From an uncultured Bacteroidales bacterium (GTDB lineage: Bacteria > Bacteroidota > Bacteroidia > Bacteroidales > Bacteroidaceae): a DNA stretch of 33,970 nucleotides. The stretch lies in assembly GCA_902801475.1 (NCBI GenBank), contig CADCIO010000033.1:1-33970 (forward strand), read 5' to 3'. The position numbers and the translations under genes were made by a program. The notes under the pieces are model-generated. The model worked only from the letters and a program-made list of their open reading frames with translations. It was not told the origin of the DNA and made no database searches. Positions 1 to 8,375 of this stretch are shown here, one piece after another. The first letter of the stretch is position 1, and every line of letters begins with the position of its first letter.

Positions 1-276
1 TGACACCCGTTGTCACAGCCTGTTGCTGCTCGCCCACGTCCGGTTTGCGCAGCACGGTGGGTATAATGGCCATGCAGATGTCCTCGGCCACGTACTTCCT
101 GTTGATTTCCTTCAGGCGCGCCATCATTTTCGGCTCGATTCGTGTAAAAAACCTGCGGGGATGTGTAGGCCGTAAGGTGCACGCTCGTTGGTGATGTAGG
201 CTCCTGCACCACCCACCATGTTTTTCAGTTTGTTGAAGATCTGTTTGCAAAGGAAATAACATTTTTTTGATTTCAT
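1..276 (-). pseudogene. decayed, frame-shifted gene remnant of unknown family
   Basis: On the minus strand an ATG at 276 opens a 50-codon frame (MKSKKCYFLCKQ...) that stops at 124-126. Protein-like sequence continues to the window edge in another frame, with residues such as RIEPKMMARLKEINRKYV and AEDICMAIIPTVLRKPDV. At least one frame change is needed to join the parts, so this looks like a broken gene whose 3' end lies outside the window. I do not recognise the family. Base composition is GC-richer than the island that begins just to the right, so this is likely part of the old chromosomal flank. Confidence 0.35.
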
Positions 277-296
277 CGATTATAATTTCCCCAAAT

Positions 297-329
297 CTTG
301 TGTAGAGTTGAAAATAATGCGTATCTTTG
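297..329 (+). promoter_or_regulatory. Bacteroidetes-type promoter at the left island edge
   Basis: CTTG at 297-300 and TATCTTTG at 322-329 are 21 nt apart, matching the TTG/TTTG-N19-21-TAnnTTTG pattern of the Bacteroidetes housekeeping sigma factor. Transcription would start near 336. Only very short open frames follow (ATG at 371 stops after three codons, ATG at 394 after five) before the weak ORF at 417, so the promoter may be left over from a gene displaced by the island. Confidence 0.45.
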
Positions 330-416
330 CACTCGTAAGCCCTGATTGCAGTTCCTGTCGTGGAGCAAAATGACAAAATGAGCAGCACTACATAATGGAA
401 AAGCGACACTGACGTA

Positions 417-650
417 ATGATTCACAAAGTGGCTGTGGCTGAGGGATCGACTCCTACCAAGAGGTGGCTGAAAGAGAATGTAACGTATGGCCACTTTGAT
501 GATGATTTGTGGGTATTATTGCAAAACAAATTCTGGAGACAGCAACTACGTGACTACATTGTGGAGCATAAACTGACAGATGATAATTGGCTTGGTAGAA
601 TTGCTGCAGAGGAGCTTGGGGCAATTGTAGTGCTACTGATTGCAGCGTAA
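417..650 (+). CDS. short hypothetical protein, possibly a fragment
   Basis: A 77-codon frame begins at ATG 417. The frame is open back to a stop at 393-395, so the ATG is not certain. The product is rich in charged and aromatic residues (RWLKENV, GHFDDDLWVLL) and ends in a short hydrophobic run. No ribosome-binding site, signal peptide or recognisable domain is visible. It lies between the left island edge and the first strong island operon, so it may be a genuine small gene or a fragment of a truncated one. Confidence 0.25.
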   Translation: MIHKVAVAEGSTPTKRWLKENVTYGHFDDDLWVLLQNKFWRQQLRDYIVEHKLTDDNWLGRIAAEELGAIVVLLIAA

Positions 651-662
651 AAAATCAGAGCA

Positions 663-681
663 TGTCTCACGATTTGACACA
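663..681. promoter_or_regulatory. 19-bp dyad operator in front of the RhuM-like/Doc operon
   Basis: TGTCTCA (663-669), a 5-nt spacer, then TGACACA (675-681) form an inverted repeat with one mismatch per 7-bp half-site. It covers the place where the -33 element should lie, 9 nt upstream of the TAAATTTG box at 691-698. The same arrangement recurs at 7029-7064 before the DraG-sirtuin operon. A position over the -33 element fits repression, most simply autoregulation by the DNA-binding protein encoded immediately downstream; the regulator's identity is inferred. Confidence 0.6.
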
Positions 682-690
682 ATATATATG

Positions 691-698
691 TAAATTTG
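691..698 (+). promoter_or_regulatory. -7 box of the RhuM-like/Doc/GmrSD operon promoter
   Basis: TAAATTTG matches the Bacteroidetes -7 consensus TAnnTTTG exactly. It lies 29 nt before the ATG at 728, giving a predicted 5' leader of about 22 nt. There is no good -33 TTTG at the usual spacing; that position is occupied by the dyad at 663-681. Confidence 0.55.
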
Positions 699-727
699 CA
701 ATTGATTAATAACTCAAAACATAGAAG

Positions 728-1750
728 ATGGCTAAAGATTTAACAACATCAGAAATTGACAGGCAGAACATACTAAACAATTCTGTCGCATTACCCAAGA
801 TTAAAGAAGCTCTTGGTGTTAGTGCTTTGGAGTTTGATGGTCAATTTGTTCTTACAAAGCAAATGGTAGCAGACTTTTATGAAGTAGATGTAAGGACTAT
901 TGAACGTCAGTTGACAGCTAACGAAGACGAATTAGCTTCTAATGGCTACAAAGTACTAACAGGTAATGCACTGAAAGATTTTAAGTTACGACATCTAACC
1001 GACATTGATGTCGGTCAGAAGACAAAGGCATTGGGCATCTTTGATTTCCGTTCATTCTTAAACATCGGAATGCTGCTCACGACAAGTGAAAAAGCTAGAA
1101 TTGTGCGCACCCGTATTTTGGATATTGTGATTGCTACCATTAACGAAAAGACTGGTGGCGGTACTAAGTATATAAACAGGCGTGACCGTGACTATCTTCC
1201 AGCAGCAATTCAAGAAGAGAATTACCACAAGAATTTAACTGACGCTGTTAAAGATCACGTCGACGGACACAAGAATTTTAAGTATGCCCAAGTAGTGGAC
1301 CACATCTATAAGGCCGTATTCTGCGAAAAAGCCAAAGAATATAGGAAGCTATTAGATTTAAGTGAGAAAGACAATGTCAGACGTACGCTATATGCAGAAG
1401 TCCTAAAATGTGTATCTTCTTTCGAGAATGGAGTAGCATACGAAATAACAATGAAAGCAAAGAGTCTTAACAGAAACCTCACAATTACAGAGGTTGGTGA
1501 AATTACCAAACAACTCGCAGAGCATCCATTGCAAGAGCCATATGTCTATGATGCAAGGCAAAAGATGGCGAGTCGTGATCTTGCTTTCCGTGATGTTTTC
1601 CATGGAAATATTGCAGAATACCTAAGAGCAGTAACACCTGAAGAATTTGATCGTTTCATTGGAAGCAAGTCTCTTGATTTCGATGCGATTATGGAATTGC
1701 CTGAAAATCAGGAAGTGTTGAAAATCTTAAAGACCGACAACAATGAATGA
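728..1750 (+). CDS. RhuM/ORF6N-like DNA-binding protein, probable antitoxin and regulator
   Basis: A 340-residue protein. Residues about 40-75 (FVLTKQMVADFYEVDVRTIE) resemble the winged helix-turn-helix N-terminus of RhuM/ORF6N/antirepressor-type proteins, where a target is tested by a 'LT..q.a..y.v...ti.r.l' segment. The remaining two thirds is helical, with no enzyme motif I can identify. The stop overlaps the start of the Doc-like gene by 8 bp, the usual arrangement of an antitoxin translationally coupled to its toxin. The start ATG follows 'atagaag', and the upstream dyad suggests autoregulation. I infer that it binds DNA and neutralises the downstream toxin; a phage-antirepressor relative without toxin-binding function is the alternative. 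Confidence 0.7.
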   Translation: MAKDLTTSEIDRQNILNNSVALPKIKEALGVSALEFDGQFVLTKQMVADFYEVDVRTIERQLTANEDELASNGYKVLTGNALKDFKLRHLTDIDVGQKTKALGIFDFRSFLNIGMLLTTSEKARIVRTRILDIVIATINEKTGGGTKYINRRDRDYLPAAIQEENYHKNLTDAVKDHVDGHKNFKYAQVVDHIYKAVFCEKAKEYRKLLDLSEKDNVRRTLYAEVLKCVSSFENGVAYEITMKAKSLNRNLTITEVGEITKQLAEHPLQEPYVYDARQKMASRDLAFRDVFHGNIAEYLRAVTPEEFDRFIGSKSLDFDAIMELPENQEVLKILKTDNNE

Positions 1751-2201
1751 TATTCAGTATATAACATGGGATGAACTGCTTTACGTATATGGTAAAACCG
1801 TAGAAGAAAGCGGTGGAGGTTTTGCTGGGCTTAGAGATAAAGACAGATTAGATTCTGTATTGGTTTTTATCCAAAATGACATGTTCTACCCAACTCTTGA
1901 ATCAAAACTATCGTTCCTGGTTTCTCGTATTTGCACAGGACACCTATTTTCAGATGGAAACAAGCGCATGTCCCTCACGCTGGGTGTTTACTTCCTGCAC
2001 AAGAATGGTTATTATTGGGCTGCAACAACTTTTATGACACACATGGCTGCTATTATCATGCATGTGGCAGCTGGTAATATTGACGAGGAGATGCTTGCTC
2101 GAATCATTCCCCATGTTATAAAAGACGAGGATTTCCCGGAAGACCTTCAGTTGGAAATGGTAGAGGCTATGAGTAAGAATGCTTTATACGATATAGAATA
2201 A
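1743..2201 (+). CDS. doc: Doc-type (death-on-curing, Fic fold) toxin
   Basis: A 152-residue single-domain protein of normal Doc size (126-150). The signature is at 67-75, HLFSDGNKR, matching the Doc form H-x-F-x-D-x-N-K-R, not the AMP-transferring Fic form H-x-F-x-D/E-G-N-G-R. Phage P1 Doc with this lysine variant phosphorylates EF-Tu and arrests translation, so kinase activity is the expectation. The N-terminal segment GLRDKDRLDSVL (29-40) matches the conserved G-x-R-d...L-e-S-a-L part of Doc. Translation is coupled to the upstream gene by an 8-bp overlap, and the DUF262 genes follow after 12 bp, so toxin and nuclease are made together. Confidence 0.85.
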   Translation: MNDIQYITWDELLYVYGKTVEESGGGFAGLRDKDRLDSVLVFIQNDMFYPTLESKLSFLVSRICTGHLFSDGNKRMSLTLGVYFLHKNGYYWAATTFMTHMAAIIMHVAAGNIDEEMLARIIPHVIKDEDFPEDLQLEMVEAMSKNALYDIE

Positions 2202-2213
2202 AAATACAATAAT

Positions 2214-4073
2214 ATGGCAGACATAAATGATATCTTGGTAGTTGTTAACAAACTGGCCAAAAAGAATTATTATATTCCATCCTATCAGCGAGGCTATAGG
2301 TGGGAAAAACAGCAAGTGACTGAATTGCTCGATGACATTCTTGACTTTTCTGAAAACAGAGAGGATCAAGACTATTATTGTTTACAACCGGTTGTCGTGC
2401 GCAAGTTGTCTTTCGACAACATTGAAACATACAACATAGGAAATGAGAACGGTGAGGAATGGTATGAGGTTATTGATGGTCAACAACGCCTCACAACCTT
2501 AACTCTTATATTGCACTATTTCAACGAGCAATTTATTGGAAAAAATAAAATCTCAGAACCAAACATCCAATATGAGACGAGAGAAACTTGCCTCGACAAA
2601 ATTTATATTGACGAAGAAACAAATCTTGCATGTTGTGAAGGAAAGGACAAATTGAGCAATATCGACTTATATCATGCCGTTAACGCGTATCAGTATATTC
2701 ATGATTGGTTTACTGAAGAACGTGATCCGGAACTTGACAATAATAAAATCATGTCGGTATTCCGGACAATGGTCAAAGTCATCTGGTATGAAGTGAATGA
2801 TAGTTCTGATGCTATCGAACTCTTTACGAGAATCAACATGGGTAAGATTCCGCTGACTAATGCAGAGCTAATTAAAGCCCTATTCTTACGCCGTCGCAAT
2901 TTTGACTCCAACAAAGAGTTAAGACAAATTGAGATCGCCAAAGAATGGGACAACATAGAGTATGCCCTTCAAAATGATGACTTTTGGTATTTTTTGAACA
3001 AAGAAGGAGAAAACAAACCAGCACGTATTGAATACATTTTTGATATGATGTTCAAACAGGAACAAAATCGTGCAAAGGATAAGGGGAACCTTGATAAGTT
3101 CAATAAACAATATGGAACTGATGAATACAAAACTTTCCGCTTCTTCGCTAAGAAATTCAATAAAGTTTCTATCAACATTGTCAAAGAGTGCTGGGAAGAA
3201 GTGCAAAACTATTTTTCTGCTCTGAAAGAATGGTTTGATGATCCAGTTTATTATCATTATATTGGATACCTTATAACCTGCGGAGTTACCATTGTTGATA
3301 TATATTCTATGTATGATAATTCGCCAAAGGACCAATTCCTTCAGAGAATTATCGATGCCATTAGAAGCATCGTCAGAGATGTGCACTACACGGTTGATGG
3401 TGATGATGTTTCCTTTGATCTTAGTTATGTAAAAGACAAAGAACTAATTAGAAAGCTCCTACTTCTTTTCAATATTCAGTATATGATTATCCATAACTCT
3501 AAATCTGAACATTGGTACATCCGCTTCCCATTCGATCTCTATAAGAAACAAAAGTGGGATATTGAGCATATAAACTCGTTTACCACCTATGAAATCACTA
3601 AAGGTGAAGAACAGGTAAAGTGGATTGATACAGCTCTTGAAGATCTTAGGAGTCTCGGTATCAATATTGAAGAGAAGGACAATTCGCTCTATGAAGAAAT
3701 TGAAAGATTCAAATCTAATACAGTCAACAGCCTCTTCCCCAGCATCAAGTATCGATTAGCTAAACATGCAGGCGAAGATGTTGATGAGGACGAAGATGTA
3801 AAGAACAACATTGGCAATCTGACTCTTCTTAACGCAGAAATAAATCGTGGCTATGGCAATAGCCTGTTCGTGACTAAGAGAAAAGTCATTATCAACAAGG
3901 ATAAAGAAGGATGCTTTATTCCTATCTGTACCAAGAATATATTCCTTAAATACTACGATACAGAAGGTTTAAGCAAGACGATATGGACTAAAGCCAATCG
4001 TGACCATTCTAAGTACCTTCTCGAAATCAAAGAAACATTAAAAGATTTTATAACAAAAATTGAGAAACAATAA
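2214..4073 (+). CDS. GmrSD-like DUF262-DUF1524 (HNH) protein, predicted nucleotide-dependent defence nuclease
   Basis: A 619-residue protein. The N-terminal DUF262 (GmrS/ParB-like) domain shows IPSYQRGYRW at 21-30 and DGQQRLTT at 88-95, the motif linked to nucleotide binding and hydrolysis in GmrSD, SspE and BrxU. The C-terminal DUF1524-type HNH half shows DIEH at 449-452 and NNIGNLTLLN at about 531-540, the pattern expected for its His-Asn catalytic core. Characterised relatives are type IV enzymes that cleave modified phage DNA, or nucleases within phosphorothioate and BREX-associated systems. It follows the Doc gene closely and is followed after 1 bp by a second DUF262 gene. Target and modification preference cannot be read from the sequence. 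Confidence 0.88.
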   Translation: MADINDILVVVNKLAKKNYYIPSYQRGYRWEKQQVTELLDDILDFSENREDQDYYCLQPVVVRKLSFDNIETYNIGNENGEEWYEVIDGQQRLTTLTLILHYFNEQFIGKNKISEPNIQYETRETCLDKIYIDEETNLACCEGKDKLSNIDLYHAVNAYQYIHDWFTEERDPELDNNKIMSVFRTMVKVIWYEVNDSSDAIELFTRINMGKIPLTNAELIKALFLRRRNFDSNKELRQIEIAKEWDNIEYALQNDDFWYFLNKEGENKPARIEYIFDMMFKQEQNRAKDKGNLDKFNKQYGTDEYKTFRFFAKKFNKVSINIVKECWEEVQNYFSALKEWFDDPVYYHYIGYLITCGVTIVDIYSMYDNSPKDQFLQRIIDAIRSIVRDVHYTVDGDDVSFDLSYVKDKELIRKLLLLFNIQYMIIHNSKSEHWYIRFPFDLYKKQKWDIEHINSFTTYEITKGEEQVKWIDTALEDLRSLGINIEEKDNSLYEEIERFKSNTVNSLFPSIKYRLAKHAGEDVDEDEDVKNNIGNLTLLNAEINRGYGNSLFVTKRKVIINKDKEGCFIPICTKNIFLKYYDTEGLSKTIWTKANRDHSKYLLEIKETLKDFITKIEKQ

Positions 4074-4074
4074 T

Positions 4075-6972
4075 ATGGAAGAAAAATATAGTTTCAAAGA
4101 GTTTCTAACAAAAGAGACTTATATTGGTATAGATCCTGATACTGAAGAGGAAGTCATGGGCGTTGTCAGTAAAGTTGAGATTCCAATGATTCAACGTGAT
4201 TACGCTCAAGGACGTGTTAAAGAATATAAAGGAACTGATACTGTTATAAATGATACAGGCAGCAAATTCCTGAAATCTATTTTCAATGCATTAAAAGACA
4301 ATGCGGAAATGGAATTGGAATTCATTTATGGCTCAGTGGAAGAGCGGCCTATCATGAAATCCCATGAAAAAGAATATGCCTATATTCCACTTGATGGTCA
4401 GCAGCGTCTTACTACTTTATTCTTGTTGTACTGGTATTTGGGAATGCGCGAATTATCAATAGAAGCTGATGAACGGAAAAAGCATCTGGATTTATTGAAA
4501 AAGTTTACCTATCTGACACGTACCTCATCACGCATCTTCTGTGAGTGCATTTGCGACAATGAAAAGATGGAGAAAATGAGTTTTGGAGCCAAGAAGCCAT
4601 CATTGCTTATCGAGAATTGTCCATGGTTCTATAAGGAGTACAAAAAAGATCCAACAGTAAAGGCTATGCTTGCCATGATGGACCATATTGACATGCTCTA
4701 CAATACAGGGAGCTCAGAAGGAGCAGAATATCTTCCTAGACTTGAAAATCTGAGGTTTTACGCTTTCCCACTAAATAAATACAAGTTGACGGAAGACCTT
4801 TACATAAAGATGAATGCTCGAGGTAAACAACTCTCTGGATATGAAAATTTCAAAGCCGACCTAATCAACTGGATGAAGAGTAAAACTAATTCTGATTATT
4901 CTCGTTTTAATAAGGATGTAACCTATCGTGGTCGCGAAATGAAATACTATATGGCATTTGCCCAAAAAATGGACAATGAATGGACGGATATCTTTTGGGA
5001 TGCCATTAAGGATAATGAAAACATAGAGTCTTCATTAGATGGAAAGATTGTGGACAATATGCTTATGCGTTTCTTTATCCGTTTCTTCTTCAACGAAAGA
5101 ATATTGTATCTTCAAAAAACTACAGACTTACCGGATGAAATCATATCAAGCGATGAAATTGTCAATTATTTCTATGGAGATAATGGTAATGATGTCAGCG
5201 TCGTATATAACAACAATGATTTTGAGGATAAATACAAAAAGTGTTTATCTTTCGAGGTAATCCGCAAGATTGAGGCTTTCCTTGATGGAATAATTGACAA
5301 ACTCAACATTATCAACAGAGAATTTTTGCCATCATGGCAGAGAGACAGCAAGAGTAAAGTTGAATCTTTCTATGCACAGAAGATAAGCTGGCAGGGGCGT
5401 ATTATTTTCCAGGCCACACTAAATTACTTCACTCAAAATGTTTTTGAAGAAACAGCCTATTGCGATTGGATTAAAACTGTTTGGAACTTCGTTGTTGACC
5501 CAACAATCCGTAACATCAAAGACAATATCGGTACTTTGAAATTTATCGACGACCTTTCGGATCATTCTGATAATATAATCGATTGGATGGCAGTAACTCC
5601 AGAAGGATCTCGATTGAAGACCCAGTTTGCTGAAGAGCACATAAAAGCGATGTTAGTAAAGAAAGACCCAGAGTGGAGAAAGCTATTGATTGAAGGAGAA
5701 AAGCACTCTCTATTGAAAGGAAGAATACTGTTCTTACTATCAGACAAAGAGAATACGAACAAAGCAATATATAAGAAGCATCTTGAAATTACTAGATGCC
5801 TCATTCCCAATAGCAAAAATGACTATCTCTGGATTCGCGCAATCCTGTCATATATTGAAAAGTACAATATCTCTGCTGCCCCATTGACACTATCAGATGT
5901 TCGTGAGAATTGGAAGACAATTATCAGCGACAATTTGATGGCCCCCATGCAATCATTGCTTAATGATTTGCTATCTTATATTGATGAGAATAAGTTGACT
6001 ATTAATGGCGAAATTATTAAGTCTCGATTGCAAGAGATATGCAACAATTACGAGATAAAAGATGGCCTTGAATGGCTTTATCCTCTTGTTTCCTGGCAAG
6101 CAGGTAATCAAACTCTATTAGGTACAGATAAAAGTAAAGAAACATACTCAGAAAGCAGGAAGATTGAAGAGCGAGAAGGCAATGTCTATCTTTGCTACAA
6201 AACGACGCTACAGCCTGATAGTTGTATTTTGCTAACAAGTGCTCGAGATAAAATTATTACTCAGGTCCTGCCTTTAACAGATAAGGAATTTGAATGGATG
6301 TACACATCATACCATTGTAACATACATGATACATTCTTTCGTGGAATTAATGTCACTCTTTTCAGAAATAAAGAACTAAATGGCATTGGTTCTCTTAAAT
6401 GTGCTTATATCTTTAACTCAAAACAAATAATAGTAGGAGTACGATATTCAGACAATCCTGTTATTGCTGACGAGGATAATCACGCTACGTGGGCTTGCTC
6501 TAAGATTTTTGATATTTCAGGGATAAAATCAAATGAAAGTATTCAAGCTATAGTAGAGCAGACAGAAAATGAAGTATTCAATCTTGACAATCAAGACTCT
6601 CTTCTATCCAAATTTTCAGACGGAGAACGTTACAATGAAGTTCAAGAGGGGGAAACCCAAGAACAAAGTTCATCTCCCAAAGGACTTCGTATTTTATTCC
6701 CTAACGGGGATGTGATTTCCAATCGTTGGGCAATAGAGGCCTTTATTGATACCTTGAAACGTATAGGGTTGGAGAGAATACCTCCAGTTGGTATTAAGCA
6801 CAGTGGTTATAATCTCGTTTGTACGGACAAACGACCTAATGGTAATTGGCAGCGTGAGATAAATGGCTGGTATATTTACTCAAACATTAGTAATGATGTT
6901 AAGTGCGAAGATCTCAGAAAAATTTCAAACTCACTCAATTTAGGATTAATAGTTGAGGACGGTATCGAATAG
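4075..6972 (+). CDS. large DUF262 protein (965 residues) with a small C-terminal domain
   Basis: The DUF262 motifs are intact: IPMIQRDYAQGR at 36-47 and DGQQRLTT at 107-114. A long middle region, rich in charged residues and W, carries no HNH or DUF1524 signature that I can see. Residues about 871-965 form a separate module beginning LRILFPNGDVI and continuing with RIGLERIPPVGI and GWYIYSNIS; I recall similar 90-100-residue modules at the C-termini of other Bacteroidetes accessory proteins, but I cannot name it. The chosen ATG is 1 bp after the previous stop; an upstream in-frame start at 4060 would only add a tail overlapping that gene. Likely role: partner or target-sensing subunit for the adjacent GmrSD protein (inference). 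Confidence 0.8.
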   Translation: MEEKYSFKEFLTKETYIGIDPDTEEEVMGVVSKVEIPMIQRDYAQGRVKEYKGTDTVINDTGSKFLKSIFNALKDNAEMELEFIYGSVEERPIMKSHEKEYAYIPLDGQQRLTTLFLLYWYLGMRELSIEADERKKHLDLLKKFTYLTRTSSRIFCECICDNEKMEKMSFGAKKPSLLIENCPWFYKEYKKDPTVKAMLAMMDHIDMLYNTGSSEGAEYLPRLENLRFYAFPLNKYKLTEDLYIKMNARGKQLSGYENFKADLINWMKSKTNSDYSRFNKDVTYRGREMKYYMAFAQKMDNEWTDIFWDAIKDNENIESSLDGKIVDNMLMRFFIRFFFNERILYLQKTTDLPDEIISSDEIVNYFYGDNGNDVSVVYNNNDFEDKYKKCLSFEVIRKIEAFLDGIIDKLNIINREFLPSWQRDSKSKVESFYAQKISWQGRIIFQATLNYFTQNVFEETAYCDWIKTVWNFVVDPTIRNIKDNIGTLKFIDDLSDHSDNIIDWMAVTPEGSRLKTQFAEEHIKAMLVKKDPEWRKLLIEGEKHSLLKGRILFLLSDKENTNKAIYKKHLEITRCLIPNSKNDYLWIRAILSYIEKYNISAAPLTLSDVRENWKTIISDNLMAPMQSLLNDLLSYIDENKLTINGEIIKSRLQEICNNYEIKDGLEWLYPLVSWQAGNQTLLGTDKSKETYSESRKIEEREGNVYLCYKTTLQPDSCILLTSARDKIITQVLPLTDKEFEWMYTSYHCNIHDTFFRGINVTLFRNKELNGIGSLKCAYIFNSKQIIVGVRYSDNPVIADEDNHATWACSKIFDISGIKSNESIQAIVEQTENEVFNLDNQDSLLSKFSDGERYNEVQEGETQEQSSSPKGLRILFPNGDVISNRWAIEAFIDTLKRIGLERIPPVGIKHSGYNLVCTDKRPNGNWQREINGWYIYSNISNDVKCEDLRKISNSLNLGLIVEDGIE

Positions 6973-6985
6973 AACTATTGCAAGT

Positions 6986-7013
6986 GTGATCTCAGATTTT
7001 TTTCTGAGATCAC
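6986..7013 (+). terminator. terminator after the DUF262 operon
   Basis: GTGATCTCAGA (6986-6996) and TCTGAGATCAC (7003-7013) form a perfect 11-bp stem with a six-T loop, followed by 'tatttta'. It lies 14 bp after the stop at 6972 and separates the toxin/nuclease operon from the DraG operon, which has its own promoter. Confidence 0.75.
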
Positions 7014-7028
7014 TATTTTATAAGAACT

Positions 7029-7047
7029 TGTCCCACAATATGAGACA
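7029..7047. promoter_or_regulatory. second copy of the 19-bp dyad operator, before the DraG-sirtuin operon
   Basis: TGTCCCA (7029-7035), a 5-nt spacer, TGAGACA (7041-7047). Compared with 663-681, the two stretches including the promoter box share most positions, the same 5-nt spacer and the same 9-nt distance to TAAATTTG. The coding sequences on either side are unrelated, so the shared part is restricted to the control region. A common repressor is the simplest reading. Confidence 0.6.
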
Positions 7048-7056
7048 ACATCAGTC

Positions 7057-7064
7057 TAAATTTG
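7057..7064 (+). promoter_or_regulatory. -7 box of the DraG-sirtuin promoter
   Basis: TAAATTTG followed by CA, identical to the box at 691-698. It lies 40 nt upstream of the ATG at 7105. The -33 position is occupied by the dyad at 7029-7047. Confidence 0.55.
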
Positions 7065-7104
7065 CATCCAGAAATGATATTCTAAACACAAATTGGTTAT
7101 AAAA

Positions 7105-8346
7105 ATGGCAGAAGGCAAAAAGAGTTTAAGAGAAGACAGGAGGCTCGACCTTGTTAGAGGCTCTCTCATTGGTGGTGCTGCTGGTGATGCATTGGGTTAT
7201 ACTGTAGAGTTCGACCGTTATTCTGAGATCATTTCCAGATATGGTCAGCCAGGTATTACGGAGTATGAGTTGCGAGGTGGTGTTGCTGAGATAAGCGATG
7301 ATACGCAGATGACACTCTTTACAGCTAACGGAATGCTGATGGGACTGACTCGCGGATATATGCGTGGTATCGGTGGTATTCCTGAGTTTTATGTGGAATA
7401 CGCCTACCTAGACTGGTATGACACACAGATGAAGACGTATAACGAAGTGATGAAACAGTCTCGACATACTTGGCTGAGTGCTATTCCTAAGTTATACGTG
7501 CGCCGTGCTCCTGGAAACACCTGTTTGACTGCTATTGCCGACATGAAGAAAGGACGTACACCAGATAACGATAGTAAGGGTTGTGGCGGTGTGATGCGTG
7601 TAGCTCCATATGGACTGTTCTGTGCTTGTCATAGTGTCAGGTACACTATAGAGGAGATTGACGTGGCGGGTGGTGAGATTGCCCGTTTGACCCACAAACA
7701 TCCACTGGGATGGATACCTGCTATGGTACTAACACATATTTTATATAGACTGGTAAAGAACACGCCATTGGCAGGATTGGACAAGACTCAATACAGGAAA
7801 GTCTTCGACGGTATCGTTAATGAGGCTCTACAGTTGTTGCCAACAATCAAAGTGACGAATAATGTTTCTGAACTGACTTGGGACGACAAGAAGCCTATCG
7901 GTGAAGTGTTTCATAATGCTGTAGAACGGCAGAGAGAACTTGTGGAACGTGCATTAATGCTCGCAGACAATGAGCTAAGTGACGTGGAGAACATCAGCAG
8001 CCTTGGTGAAGGATGGGTTGGCGAAGAGACACTGGCCATTGCCATCTATTCAGTAGCCCGCCATATTGACAGCTTCGAGGATACGCTAGTGTGTGCCGTC
8101 AACCATGATGGTGACAGCGACTCTACAGGAGCTGTGGCAGGGAACATCATCGGGGCTATTGTGGGTTACGATGCCATTCCATCAAAGTTCAAGAAGCATC
8201 TGGAACTACATGATATCATCCTCGCTGTTGCTGATGATCTCCATCAGGGCTGTATTACAAGCGAGTACGACAGGGATATTACGCCAGAGAAAAATCAGTG
8301 GATAGAAAGATATTGTGAAATGATGCCAGCAGGAATCAGTTACTAA
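7105..8346 (+). CDS. ADP-ribosylglycohydrolase (DraG/ARH family)
   Basis: A 413-residue protein. It has the family glycine-rich start GSLIGGAAGDALG (about 19-31), the first metal-binding motif SDDTQMT with D65 and D66, a middle motif SKGCGGVMRVAPYG, and the second metal motif NHDGDSDSTG at 333-342 with D335, D337 and D339. These supply the two-Mg2+ site that removes ADP-ribose from protein (DraG, ARH3) or from other targets (ARH relatives). The chosen start is ATG 7105; an in-frame TTG at 7093 is less likely. It shares an operon with a sirtuin 29 bp downstream. Within an island of toxin and nuclease genes it may reverse a modification or process NAD-derived metabolites; the actual substrate is unknown. 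Confidence 0.9.
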   Translation: MAEGKKSLREDRRLDLVRGSLIGGAAGDALGYTVEFDRYSEIISRYGQPGITEYELRGGVAEISDDTQMTLFTANGMLMGLTRGYMRGIGGIPEFYVEYAYLDWYDTQMKTYNEVMKQSRHTWLSAIPKLYVRRAPGNTCLTAIADMKKGRTPDNDSKGCGGVMRVAPYGLFCACHSVRYTIEEIDVAGGEIARLTHKHPLGWIPAMVLTHILYRLVKNTPLAGLDKTQYRKVFDGIVNEALQLLPTIKVTNNVSELTWDDKKPIGEVFHNAVERQRELVERALMLADNELSDVENISSLGEGWVGEETLAIAIYSVARHIDSFEDTLVCAVNHDGDSDSTGAVAGNIIGAIVGYDAIPSKFKKHLELHDIILAVADDLHQGCITSEYDRDITPEKNQWIERYCEMMPAGISY

Positions 8347-8375
8347 TAGGCTAACCATAACAAACTTAGAATAAG

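Noticed and set aside
4060..4074. Upstream start for the large DUF262 protein
   Set aside because: It would overlap the previous gene and lacks support; the ATG at 4075, 1 bp after the preceding stop, is the usual coupled start.
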